From Solobacterium sp. (GTDB lineage: Bacteria; Bacillota_I; Bacilli_A; Erysipelotrichales; Erysipelotrichaceae): DNA of 64,000 nucleotides. A program made the translations under genes and the position numbers. The notes under the pieces were generated by a model. That model searched no databases, was not told where the DNA came from, and worked only from the letters and a program-made list of their open reading frames with translations. The stretch's first letter is position 1. The number at the start of each line of letters is the position of its first letter. The stretch covers positions 1-64,000 of the forward strand of contig JAILLA010000054.1 of assembly GCA_024693325.1 (NCBI GenBank), written 5' to 3'. Positions 1 to 7,356 of this stretch are shown in pieces.

Positions 1-66
1 ATGATTGCCATCACAAGGAATTACTCCGTTATACGGATATTGTATGTATATCTCTTCATCCAACAT
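1..66 (-). CDS. Possible 5' end of a gene running off the left edge
   Basis: An open frame begins with an ATG at 66-64 on the minus strand and stays open for 22 codons to the window edge (it begins M-L-D-E-E-I-Y-I-Q-Y-P-Y). There is no Shine-Dalgarno, but a TATAAT (78-73) sits exactly six bases before the ATG, the arrangement seen at several other genes here, so the message may be leaderless. Too little is visible to name a product. The alternative is that the plus-strand frame ending with TAA at 66-68 is the tail of a different gene; the two readings conflict. Confidence 0.3.
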   Translation of the reverse strand, partial: MLDEEIYIQYPYNGVIPCDGNH

Positions 67-79
67 AACCAAATTATAA

Positions 80-105
80 AAGAAGCAGACACTTTCGTAT
101 CTGCT
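80..105 (-). terminator. Hairpin with T-rich tail (minus strand)
   Basis: On the minus strand a six-base stem AGCAGA/TCTGCT (105-100 with 89-84, ten-base loop) is followed by TCTTTT. It lies just upstream of the TATAAT at 78-73, so it would stop transcripts arriving from the paired palindromes before the edge gene. Confidence 0.35.
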
Positions 106-116
106 CACTCTGATTT

Positions 117-140
117 GGTCACCGCAGGTGGCCTTTTTTT
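117..140 (+). terminator. Intrinsic terminator (plus strand)
   Basis: GGTCACC-GCA-GGTGGCC forms a seven-pair stem (one G-U) followed by seven T. It would end a plus-strand transcript entering from the left edge. Confidence 0.55.
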
Positions 141-144
141 AGGA

Positions 145-196
145 AGTACTAAATAATAGTATCAAAATATGTAATATACTACTAAAAAATAGCAGT
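145..196. promoter_or_regulatory. Paired 19-bp palindromes (downstream pair)
   Basis: Two palindromes of the form ACTACTA-N5-TAGYAGT lie at 145-163 (degenerate) and 178-196 (near perfect), centre to centre 33 bp. The same pair with the same spacing precedes the XRE gene at 1630-1681. They are probably operator sites for the XRE protein encoded between them. Confidence 0.5.
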
Positions 197-218
197 TTTA
201 AGTGGCGGCACAAAAACA

Positions 219-240
219 TCCTGTCCAAACAGGACAGAAT
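219..240 (-). terminator. Probable terminator of the XRE/HipA-like operon
   Basis: On the minus strand CTGTCC-TGTTT-GGACAG (237-221) is followed by GATGTTTTTG. It lies just after the kinase-like gene. Confidence 0.45.
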
Positions 241-255
241 GCTCAGCAGAAGTTA

Positions 256-1065
256 TCAGAACATATATGAATATTTTCGCATCTGCTGATATATGATCTC
301 CCGTACTCTTTCTTTTATTTCAGCAGGATAATACGGCTCCTCAGCCAGGATCTGATCAACAGTCTGATGTGTAAAGTGAAAATGAAGCTGCTGAGGATAC
401 ATACTTTCCACTGCGTCAAGCTGTTCCTGGAAATCCCATGCGATCGTTTTTGACTTTACGGTCTTCATCAGTTTGATCGTGTCTTCACTGAGCGGGTAGT
501 CCATTTCAGTGTCAGACATCAGAGAAGCTCCATTGTCAAAAACAGGACACAGCCGGCAGTTTCCATCCGGTTTCTGGATCACTGCAATATTGTGAAGATG
601 ACGGTCTTCGTTCAGAAAGAACGCATCGATCTCAAGCAGTAAGCAGAGGTAGTCACCAAAATGATGAAGGCCGGTCAGTGCTTCTGTCTGCCTGATCAGG
701 AAAGATGCACGATCCGGCACTTCCGGTATTCTGAAAACCGAACTGTAAAAGCTTTCTGTACTGTGAAATTGATGGAACAGCCTTTCCAATGTAATCAGGG
801 ATTCTCCGGGTTTCAGAAAATCAGCGCTGGAACATCCGTTCAGTATGCGTGATCTGTATTTGATCTGTTCTGTTTCATACATTGTGATCATTTCCGGTTT
901 CAGATCTGAATATTTCAGCAGGCATGAAACTGTATATTCCGCCAGGCCCTGATAACCTGATTGATCCGCTTTGTACCAGCGGCCGCCGGTATTCCATTTC
1001 AGCTGATTTCCTTTTGAAGACAGTCTGTTTTCTGAACAAATATCTTTTTCAAACAGTTCAATCAT
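256..1065 (-). CDS. HipA/CtkA-like kinase-fold protein
   Basis: This 269-residue cytoplasmic protein resembles the kinase half of HipA-type toxins. A catalytic-loop motif N-E-D-R-H-L-H-N lies at residues 152-159 (Asp154 the likely base, Asn159 a metal ligand), followed by a D-N-G triplet at 177-179 in place of D-F-G. Lys32 in W-Y-K-A-D is a candidate ATP-binding lysine. Full-length HipA is about 440 residues, so the N-terminal subdomain is absent. The ATG overlaps the stop of the upstream XRE gene by 8 bp, so the two are translationally coupled. By family knowledge it may phosphorylate a protein target as the toxin of a toxin-antitoxin module. That role is inferred. Confidence 0.65.
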   Translation of the reverse strand: MIELFEKDICSENRLSSKGNQLKWNTGGRWYKADQSGYQGLAEYTVSCLLKYSDLKPEMITMYETEQIKYRSRILNGCSSADFLKPGESLITLERLFHQFHSTESFYSSVFRIPEVPDRASFLIRQTEALTGLHHFGDYLCLLLEIDAFFLNEDRHLHNIAVIQKPDGNCRLCPVFDNGASLMSDTEMDYPLSEDTIKLMKTVKSKTIAWDFQEQLDAVESMYPQQLHFHFTHQTVDQILAEEPYYPAEIKERVREIIYQQMRKYSYMF

Positions 1066-1621
1066 AATGTTTCCTCACGATCTTGATCCAGAAGTGGTCC
1101 TCTGCCATTCTTCCCTGTGTTTTTTCGATGATCATGAAAGGATCATAGAAAGGAAGTCCAAGTTCATCCAGCTGCAGTTTCATCTTATCCCTGGTTCTGG
1201 GAAAACATCTGCTTTCAAGGAAGTCAAGGTATTGGGCAAACGTCGGCTGGTCTATTGTGCCGAACGCTCTGTACATAGGAAGCGCTGTGAAGTTTTTGAT
1301 CCGTATGATCCGGTCTTTTTCATTCACGTCGATCATCGTACAGCACTGATCATAATACATATACAGCAGACGGACAGGATATTCCTGCTCCGGAAGTTCA
1401 TATTTTTCCGGAATCGTTCTGTCCTCAAACAACAATAAGATCAACGGGATAACAGGTCCTTTGACAGGTGTGTCGTTCTGTTCCCATTTCGAAACAGTCT
1501 TAACCGATACACAGATAAAATCAGCAAATTCCTGCTGGGTCAAGTTCAGGCGCTTTCGTGCGTTTTTAATGTCTACCGCATGAAGTTCATCGGGAAAAAC
1601 AAAAGTTCTTTTCTTCTTCAT
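1058..1621 (-). CDS. XRE-family HTH protein with C-terminal HipS-like extension
   Basis: Residues about 16-60 form a Cro/C1-type helix-turn-helix (recognition stretch around V-S-V-K-T-V-S-K-W-E). The remaining ~105 residues are a separate conserved-looking domain (R-A-F-G ... P-T-F ... R-M-A-E-D-H-F-W-I). This extra domain could correspond to the small HipA N-terminal subdomain that HipBST systems encode as HipS; that match is an inference. The gene is first in a two-gene operon with the kinase-fold protein, stop and start overlapping by 8 bp. Two palindromes lie over its promoter, so autorepression is likely. No Shine-Dalgarno is visible before the ATG, and the leader would be only a few bases long. 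Confidence 0.65.
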   Translation of the reverse strand: MKKKRTFVFPDELHAVDIKNARKRLNLTQQEFADFICVSVKTVSKWEQNDTPVKGPVIPLILLLFEDRTIPEKYELPEQEYPVRLLYMYYDQCCTMIDVNEKDRIIRIKNFTALPMYRAFGTIDQPTFAQYLDFLESRCFPRTRDKMKLQLDELGLPFYDPFMIIEKTQGRMAEDHFWIKIVRKHYD

Positions 1622-1629
1622 GATTCAAA

Positions 1630-1681
1630 AATACTATAAAATAGCAGTAAAATCAATAAATTACTACTAATATGTAGTAGT
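1630..1681. promoter_or_regulatory. Paired 19-bp palindromes over the XRE promoter
   Basis: Two palindromes (1630-1648 and 1663-1681) of the form ACTACTA-N5-TAGYAGT have centres 33 bp apart and a 14-bp gap. The first covers the minus-strand TATAGT/TAGTAT -10 region of the XRE gene, fitting repression of that promoter. Confidence 0.6.
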
Positions 1682-1824
1682 ATTGCGACGATTCATCAGT
1701 ACTCGGAGAGAATGCGGCATGGATGAAGAATTTCTGCCGGAAAATCATGAAGCAGGATATACATGAAATATGAGCATAAAAATACAGCTGACTGTATACA
1801 AATTATCAAAAACTGATTTTTTCA

Positions 1825-1852
1825 TTGCCAAACAGATCATTTGTTATATAAT
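1825..1852 (+). promoter_or_regulatory. Promoter of the riboswitch/exchanger transcript
   Basis: TTGCCA (1825-1830), a 16-base spacer and TATAAT (1847-1852) place the start near 1859, the first base of the aptamer. Confidence 0.7.
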
Positions 1853-1858
1853 GAGATG

Positions 1859-2000
1859 GCTTGAGGGAGTAGCCGGCATTGATGCCGGGCAGGTCGTCAG
1901 CACGGTGGAAACACCCGGGCTGCCATGAAAGGTGAGACTCGTGCACAGATTTTGCTGTGGACGAGAATATGAAGATTCCGGATACAGCAGGTCTGTATCC
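1859..2000 (+). promoter_or_regulatory. yybP-ykoY-type (Mn2+) riboswitch with hairpin expression platform
   Basis: The aptamer shows the conserved GGGAGTAGC (1865-1873), CGTCAGCAC (1895-1903) and GGTGAGAC (1931-1938) elements. Helices: P1 GCTTGAG/CTCGTGC (1859-1865 with 1938-1944), a hairpin at 1873-1888 and GGCAG/CTGCC (1888-1892 with 1920-1924). An alternative stem at 1938-1965 (two five-pair arms) would steal the 3' strand of P1. A second hairpin GGATACAG/CTGTATCC (1980-2000) followed by GTTTTAT resembles a terminator just before the start codon. This family senses Mn2+ and turns on metal exporters. Confidence 0.72.
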
Positions 2001-2019
2001 GTTTTATATAGGAGGGGTT

Positions 2020-2985
2020 ATGTTAACCGCAATACTGTTATTCCTGTTAGGATTTCTGTTATTGATCAAGGGCGGAGACTGGTTCGTAGACGGAGCAACC
2101 GGGATCGCTCATCGCTTTCATCTGCCGGAACTTCTGATCGGTGCTACCGTTGTGTCCATCGGTACAACACTGCCGGAAGTTATGGTATCTTCACAGGCTG
2201 CTCTGCAGCACAACAGCGGTATTTCCTACGGAAATGCCATCGGTTCCATTATCTGCAACACCAGCCTGATCGCGGCACTGACACTGGCTGTCAAGCCGGG
2301 TCCTGTCAACCGCAATTCATTGAAACTGCCTGCAGCCGCATTCTTCATTGCTGCACTGTTCTATTCTGCGATCGCTTATACAACAGGTGCTTTCTCCAGA
2401 TGGCAGGGTATCCTGTTCCTTGTATACTTCGTGGCATATATGTTCCTTTCCGTGAAACAGATGACGTCCTCCGGTGAACAGCCTGAGGAAGAAGAGGAAG
2501 ATCAGCCGCAGCGCACATTGATGATCGAGATCGTACTGCTCGTACTCGGTGCGGCAGCGATCGCTGTCGGTGCAAACCTGCTTGTTGAAAACGGAACGAT
2601 CATTGCAGCTGCGCTGGGTGTTCCCGATTCTGTCATCGGACTGACGATGGTAGCGCTCGGTACTTCACTGCCAGAGCTGATCACAGCGATCACATCCCTG
2701 ATGAAGGGTCATGGTGCTCTGTCACTGGGCAATGTCATCGGCGCAAACCTGTTCAATATCATCCTCGTATCAGGTATGGCGATCACGATCTCACCGTTCG
2801 CGATCCCTGCTGAGAAGACACTGATGGGAATGAATTCATCACTTCTGGTGGATATCCCGGTCATGCTGGGTGTCATGATGCTGTTATGCTTCCCGCCTCT
2901 GAAGACAGGCAAACTGTACAGATGGCAGGGAATCATTCTGCTGTGCATCTACTTTGCATTCACGGCATATCAGTTCCTGATCTGA
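2020..2985 (+). CDS. Calcium/sodium (cation) exchanger, CaCA family
   Basis: This 321-residue membrane protein has about ten hydrophobic helices in two homologous halves. Each half carries the exchanger alpha motif: G-T-T-L-P-E at residues 48-53 and G-T-S-L-P-E at 214-219. An acidic cytoplasmic loop (about 153-162) separates the halves. This is the YrbG-type bacterial Na+/Ca2+ exchanger pattern. The ATG at 2020 is chosen because GGAGG (2011-2015) precedes it; an upstream GTG at 1957 lies inside the leader hairpins. A manganese-type riboswitch precedes it, so the physiological cargo may include Mn2+ (inference). It is monocistronic, with a terminator downstream. Confidence 0.85.
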   Translation: MLTAILLFLLGFLLLIKGGDWFVDGATGIAHRFHLPELLIGATVVSIGTTLPEVMVSSQAALQHNSGISYGNAIGSIICNTSLIAALTLAVKPGPVNRNSLKLPAAAFFIAALFYSAIAYTTGAFSRWQGILFLVYFVAYMFLSVKQMTSSGEQPEEEEEDQPQRTLMIEIVLLVLGAAAIAVGANLLVENGTIIAAALGVPDSVIGLTMVALGTSLPELITAITSLMKGHGALSLGNVIGANLFNIILVSGMAITISPFAIPAEKTLMGMNSSLLVDIPVMLGVMMLLCFPPLKTGKLYRWQGIILLCIYFAFTAYQFLI

Positions 2986-2997
2986 GTTCAAACAATG

Positions 2998-3019
2998 AAG
3001 ATGCTCCGGCATCTTTTTT
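2998..3019 (+). terminator. Terminator of the exchanger gene
   Basis: GATGC-TCCG-GCATC (3000-3013) is followed by six T. The rest of the gap up to 3190 shows only a six-base inverted repeat (3061-3081) and no convincing gene. Confidence 0.75.
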
Positions 3020-3168
3020 GTTTCCTTCTTTATCTGATAACGATTCAGAATCACAAAACAGATCCCCATAACCACGGGATCACAGAATATACTGCATAAA
3101 GAAGCTGTACCAGGCTGACCTGTTATTTCCATCAGGAACATGATTTTTCCGGGTGCCAGATCCTGTTC

Positions 3169-3199
3169 TTGTGCCGTGAAAAACAGAATCATGTATAAT
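3169..3199 (+). promoter_or_regulatory. Possible promoter of the InlB-repeat gene
   Basis: TATAAT (3194-3199) lies about 50 bp before the ATG, with a weak TTGTGC (3169-3174) at a long 19-base spacing. Confidence 0.4.
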
Positions 3200-3252
3200 T
3201 TTGACTAAAGAGCAACATCTGCCATGATTGTTGTGATAAAAGGGAGAAGATT

Positions 3253-6200
3253 ATGAAAAGCATGTTCAGCATGATCCTTTCTGTTTTCATGTTGTTCAGC
3301 AGTACTGGGAACGGTCTGCAGAATATCTATGCAGAAATGGATGAAAACAATGAAGAACCGGCTGCGGCAGAAGTCGAAGAGGCAGAACCGGAGACAGAGG
3401 TCACGGAAGAAACAGAAGAAATGCCTGTTTTGACAGAGATCGCAGAAACTTTGGAGGAAGAACTTCCGGCCATCGAAACAGAGGAGCCTGAAGAAGCAGA
3501 ACCTGAAGTCATGGAAGCCGCAGGAGAACCTGCTGAAGGAGAGCCTGCACAGACAATGGCTGAAGGATATACCGCAAAGGTAACATATCAGCTTTCTGAA
3601 GGGGAACATATGATCGTTAACGGTGAAGAGGTCACCGGATTATACACGGAAACGGTCGATTATTATGAGGAGTATGGGCTATATTGTTTTCATCTCACAG
3701 ACAGTGTTCCTGAGAAGAATGGATCGTCGTTTCTTGGCTGGAAAGTGACCGTAAACGGTTATGAGCAGGATGGAGACTACTATACCAGCGGATATGATCT
3801 CAACCCCGAAGATGATGAAGGTTCTTATATTTCAGAGACTAATGTTGAGGTTGTATGCACGCCTGTCTGGACACGGGTACTGACGTTTACCATTGCCTAT
3901 CATCTGAACATGGAAGGAGCGACTCTCTTTGATTCTGCAGAATCAGTGGTCACTCGTACATATGAAAACATTAAAGAGAGCAGATTTTCTTTCCCCTGGC
4001 CTTCTAAAGAAGGAATGTCATATATTGGCTGGTCATTTACAGAAGATGCGGAAGACAAGATCACTGTGGCAGAACTGTTCGATAAGGCGGAGACCAGTTC
4101 CACGATCGATCTGTACGCAAGATGGAAGGAAGCCACGCTGTACTATGTGATCTATCGGGTAGATCCGAATGAGGGATATATCTATCTGGATGAGAATGGA
4201 CAGCCGGTTTACGAATTTACGGATACATTTGCATTTGAAGATGATGGTCGGATGGTACGTCCCACATCCACTTTCCTTTATCCCATCAGCACTGTTGAAG
4301 GAAAGATATTCAACGGATGGATCGGATCTGCACTGGATTTTTCAGGAAATAATATTGTAGATAAAACCCTTTATCCGGGTGATGCCCTTAATCTCGGAGG
4401 ACGTGAAGCCCTTGTGTTTGATGAAGAAAACAAGGATGTATTTAACGCTTCATGGACTGATGGGGAAACGTATACGATGCGCCTTCATCTGAATGGCGGG
4501 ACATTGTCCAACAGATCTGAATATACGCAGGATTTTGTTATGGACGGTGATACTGCTGTAACATCGTTCACAGAGTACGATGTGGATAGAGGTGTGGCTC
4601 TTCCAAATACCGAACATACATGGTATCTGGAAACCTGGTGGAAGATCGTCAATTCCAACAGGCCGTTTATGGGCTGGAGTACTTCTCCGGAACCTGCACA
4701 AGATGAGACCCTGTATAAAGATCTTGGCAGTGTATTCCGTAATGCTGAAGGATATCAGATCCCTGTGTCAGATATTGAACTCTATGCGATATGGGGAGAA
4801 GCACCAGCTTTGCCGTGGACCGTTAAATATGTTCTGCCGGAAGGTGCTTCCTGGGGAGGTGAAGAACCTCAGACAGAATATGAATACGCAACAGTTGAAG
4901 AGACTCATACTGTCATGACTGTAAACCCCGTAGCTTTACAGCCCGGAAAGAGATTCAGCGGCTGGAAGGCTGTTAAGGAAAATGCTCCGGAAACTGATCT
5001 TGGAATGGTATACGGCAATGATGTTATTTCTTCTGTTGATACATTTGAAGTTGCTCCGGGGGATTCCATCATTCTGACGCCTGTCTGGAATGACATAACT
5101 TACAAGATCCTTTTCCGTGCCAATGCGGATGACGCGATCATCATCAGTGATGATGTATCCGGAAATACTCAGGGTGCAATGCAGCGGTTTGAATATGCTG
5201 AGAGTTATTTGATCAATCAGCAGGCGATCCGGGAAAACTATGTACTTACCGGATGGGCATTGACGTCTGACGGAGATCCGGTCTTCCAGAACGGTGACAA
5301 AGTTTCTTTTGAAACATTGTTCGCAGAAACAGAAGCATTGGAACTCTTTGCTGTATGGAGAGAAAAGTCTGTTGAAACATATACTGTCAGCTTCCATGTC
5401 AACGGCGGTGTGATCGAAGGACATCCTGCAAATAAGAGCGGTGTTGCGGTATTCGATGCCACAGCTGAAGACCTGCTTGAAATATATACGTTTAAACCGG
5501 GCTATATGTTTGCCGGCTGGTTCACAGACAGTAAACTGACAAAAGCACTTGATACAGACACGCTTGAAAATGGCCCGAAAAAGTTTGCTTTGTATGCGAG
5601 GTATGTAGCTGTCAGGTATTATGTTGAACTTAACGCAAATGCAGCGGACGCATATATTCTGGTGAACGATGTATCGTCCGGGGGACAGTTCCCGTCACAG
5701 ACAGACTTTGTCAGTGCAACATTCGGACAGGCAATGGCACTTACCGCAAAAGCGATCCGTCCGGGATACACATTCAAGGGCTGGGCAGAAACAGCTGATG
5801 GGGCAGTGAAGTACAAGAGCGGAACAAAGTATAAGAGCTTTGCGGAAGATCCGAAAAAAAATGAGACGATCAGCCTTTATGCAGTTTGGGAGATCAACAC
5901 ATACACTCTGAAGCTGAACGTCAACGGCGGAACAGTCGATGGACTGACAGTCAAAAAGAATGTCGCAACGACCAAGTTCAACGCAGAAAACGCATGGGAC
6001 ATCCAGAATAAATATGTTTACAGTGCTGAAGCAGTTCACAGAAACGGATATATCTTCAAAGGCTGGTACCTTGATAAGAAGTTCAAGAATCCGGCATGGA
6101 CACCGGAAGATGATGTACCGCCGGCAAGAGCTCTGAATAACATGACACTGTACGCCAAGTGGGAAGCGAAAGACTACTATGTAACGATGCACGCAAATGC

Positions 6201-7272
6201 CGATGACGCATATATCCTGGTGAAGGATGTGTCGTCCGGAGAACAGAGACCGTCACCGTCAGACTTTGTCAGCGCAACATACGGAAAGGCAAAGGCACTT
6301 ACCGCAAAAGCAGTCCGTCCCGGTTATACATTTAAAGGCTGGGCAGAGACAGCGGACGGAGCAGTGAAGTACAAGAGTGGAACGAAGTATAAGAACTTCG
6401 CGGAAGATCCTGAACTGTACGGAACAGTAGATCTCTATGCAGTATGGGCGATCAACACATATACCCTGAAACTGAACGTCAGCGGCGGAACAGTCGATGA
6501 ACAGACGGTCAAGAAGAATGTCGCAACGATCAAGTTCAACGCAGAAAATGCAGAGGAGATCCAGAACAAATACGTCTACAGCGCAGAAGCAGTATACAGA
6601 AACGGATATATCTTCAAAGGCTGGTACAAAGACAAGAAGTTCAAGAATCCTGTATGGACACCGGAAGGCGGGGAAGCGACAGAAAAGGTCCTGAAGAACC
6701 TCACGCTGTATGCAAAGTGGGAAGCGAAAGACTACTATGTAACGATGCACGCAAATGCCGATGACGCATATATCCTGGTTAAGGATGTGTCGTCCGGAGA
6801 ACATAGACCGTCACCGACAGACTTTGTCAGTGCAACATACGGAAAAGCGATGGCACTCACCGCAAAAGCGATCCGTCCGGGCTACACATTCAAAGGCTGG
6901 GCAGAGACAGCGGACGGAGCAGTGAAGTACAAGAGCGGAACGAAGTATAAGAACTTCGCGGAAGATCCTGAACAGTATGGGACAGTTGATCTTTATGCAG
7001 TATGGTCTGCCAATACATATACGATCTCGATCAAAGTGAATGGCGGAACAGTACAGGATTTGAAGGTATCCAGCGGTACAGCGAAAACGACATATACTGT
7101 AGAGGATACTTCAGCATTCAGGTATTTATCCGAACCGGGTCTGTATTCCAAAGCAGGCTATGTATTTGAAGGCCTGTATACAGATAAAGCTCTGACAAAA
7201 CCGTTTGATCAGACAACACTTTTGAATCCGCCTGCAAATATCACAGTATATATCAAGTGGGTCAAAGAGTGA
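3253..7272 (+). CDS. Secreted InlB-type (Listeria-Bacteroides) repeat protein
   Basis: This 1339-residue protein starts with a signal peptide (hydrophobic core about 5-18, likely cleavage after Y-A near 27), then a Glu/Pro/Ala-rich linker to about residue 105. About thirteen InlB-B-like repeats follow, each marked by a G-W motif (F-x-G-W) and ending in L-Y-A-x-W. The last third is built from a 186-residue (558-bp) unit repeated nearly identically. There is no LPxTG motif, terminal helix or lysin domain, so it should be released or held non-covalently. GGGAGA (3242-3247) supports the start. By family knowledge such repeats form extended stalks in adhesins; the ligand is unknown. Confidence 0.85.
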   Translation: MKSMFSMILSVFMLFSSTGNGLQNIYAEMDENNEEPAAAEVEEAEPETEVTEETEEMPVLTEIAETLEEELPAIETEEPEEAEPEVMEAAGEPAEGEPAQTMAEGYTAKVTYQLSEGEHMIVNGEEVTGLYTETVDYYEEYGLYCFHLTDSVPEKNGSSFLGWKVTVNGYEQDGDYYTSGYDLNPEDDEGSYISETNVEVVCTPVWTRVLTFTIAYHLNMEGATLFDSAESVVTRTYENIKESRFSFPWPSKEGMSYIGWSFTEDAEDKITVAELFDKAETSSTIDLYARWKEATLYYVIYRVDPNEGYIYLDENGQPVYEFTDTFAFEDDGRMVRPTSTFLYPISTVEGKIFNGWIGSALDFSGNNIVDKTLYPGDALNLGGREALVFDEENKDVFNASWTDGETYTMRLHLNGGTLSNRSEYTQDFVMDGDTAVTSFTEYDVDRGVALPNTEHTWYLETWWKIVNSNRPFMGWSTSPEPAQDETLYKDLGSVFRNAEGYQIPVSDIELYAIWGEAPALPWTVKYVLPEGASWGGEEPQTEYEYATVEETHTVMTVNPVALQPGKRFSGWKAVKENAPETDLGMVYGNDVISSVDTFEVAPGDSIILTPVWNDITYKILFRANADDAIIISDDVSGNTQGAMQRFEYAESYLINQQAIRENYVLTGWALTSDGDPVFQNGDKVSFETLFAETEALELFAVWREKSVETYTVSFHVNGGVIEGHPANKSGVAVFDATAEDLLEIYTFKPGYMFAGWFTDSKLTKALDTDTLENGPKKFALYARYVAVRYYVELNANAADAYILVNDVSSGGQFPSQTDFVSATFGQAMALTAKAIRPGYTFKGWAETADGAVKYKSGTKYKSFAEDPKKNETISLYAVWEINTYTLKLNVNGGTVDGLTVKKNVATTKFNAENAWDIQNKYVYSAEAVHRNGYIFKGWYLDKKFKNPAWTPEDDVPPARALNNMTLYAKWEAKDYYVTMHANADDAYILVKDVSSGEQRPSPSDFVSATYGKAKALTAKAVRPGYTFKGWAETADGAVKYKSGTKYKNFAEDPELYGTVDLYAVWAINTYTLKLNVSGGTVDEQTVKKNVATIKFNAENAEEIQNKYVYSAEAVYRNGYIFKGWYKDKKFKNPVWTPEGGEATEKVLKNLTLYAKWEAKDYYVTMHANADDAYILVKDVSSGEHRPSPTDFVSATYGKAMALTAKAIRPGYTFKGWAETADGAVKYKSGTKYKNFAEDPEQYGTVDLYAVWSANTYTISIKVNGGTVQDLKVSSGTAKTTYTVEDTSAFRYLSEPGLYSKAGYVFEGLYTDKALTKPFDQTTLLNPPANITVYIKWVKE
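5614..7015 (+). repeat. 558-bp tandem coding repeat (two full copies, one partial)
   Basis: The segment beginning near the G-C-A-A-A-T-G-C block at 5635 recurs at 6193, and again 558 bp later near 6751. Copies two (6172-6729) and three (6730 to about 7010) are almost identical in DNA; copy one is more diverged. Each full copy encodes two InlB-like repeats. Confidence 0.85.
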
Positions 7273-7311
7273 GGTACAGCAGGCTGCCTGTTAAACTGAA
7301 CAGATAGAAGT

Positions 7312-7343
7312 AAAGGCGGTGTACCGAAAATACACTGCCTTTT
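7312..7343 (+). terminator. Terminator between InlB-repeat gene and membrane protein
   Basis: AAAGGC-G-GTGTA (7312-7323) pairs with TACAC-T-GCCTTT (7331-7342) around a seven-base loop, with T residues at the end. Confidence 0.7.
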
Positions 7344-7356
7344 GCTTGGGGGTTAT

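Noticed and set aside
3-68. Plus-strand 21-codon tail of a gene from the left
   Set aside because: It remains possible because a plus-strand terminator follows, but the opposing frame with TATAAT-N6-ATG fits a pattern seen elsewhere here; neither is firm.
1957-2019. N-terminal extension of the cation exchanger from GTG 1957
   Set aside because: It would translate through the riboswitch expression hairpins; the ATG at 2020 has a strong ribosome site.
2884-3192. 102-residue minus-strand frame after the cation exchanger
   Set aside because: It crosses the exchanger terminator, overlaps the exchanger on the other strand and has no ribosome site.
5614-7015. CRISPR or mobile repeat
   Set aside because: The 558-bp repeats are in-frame protein domains without spacers.
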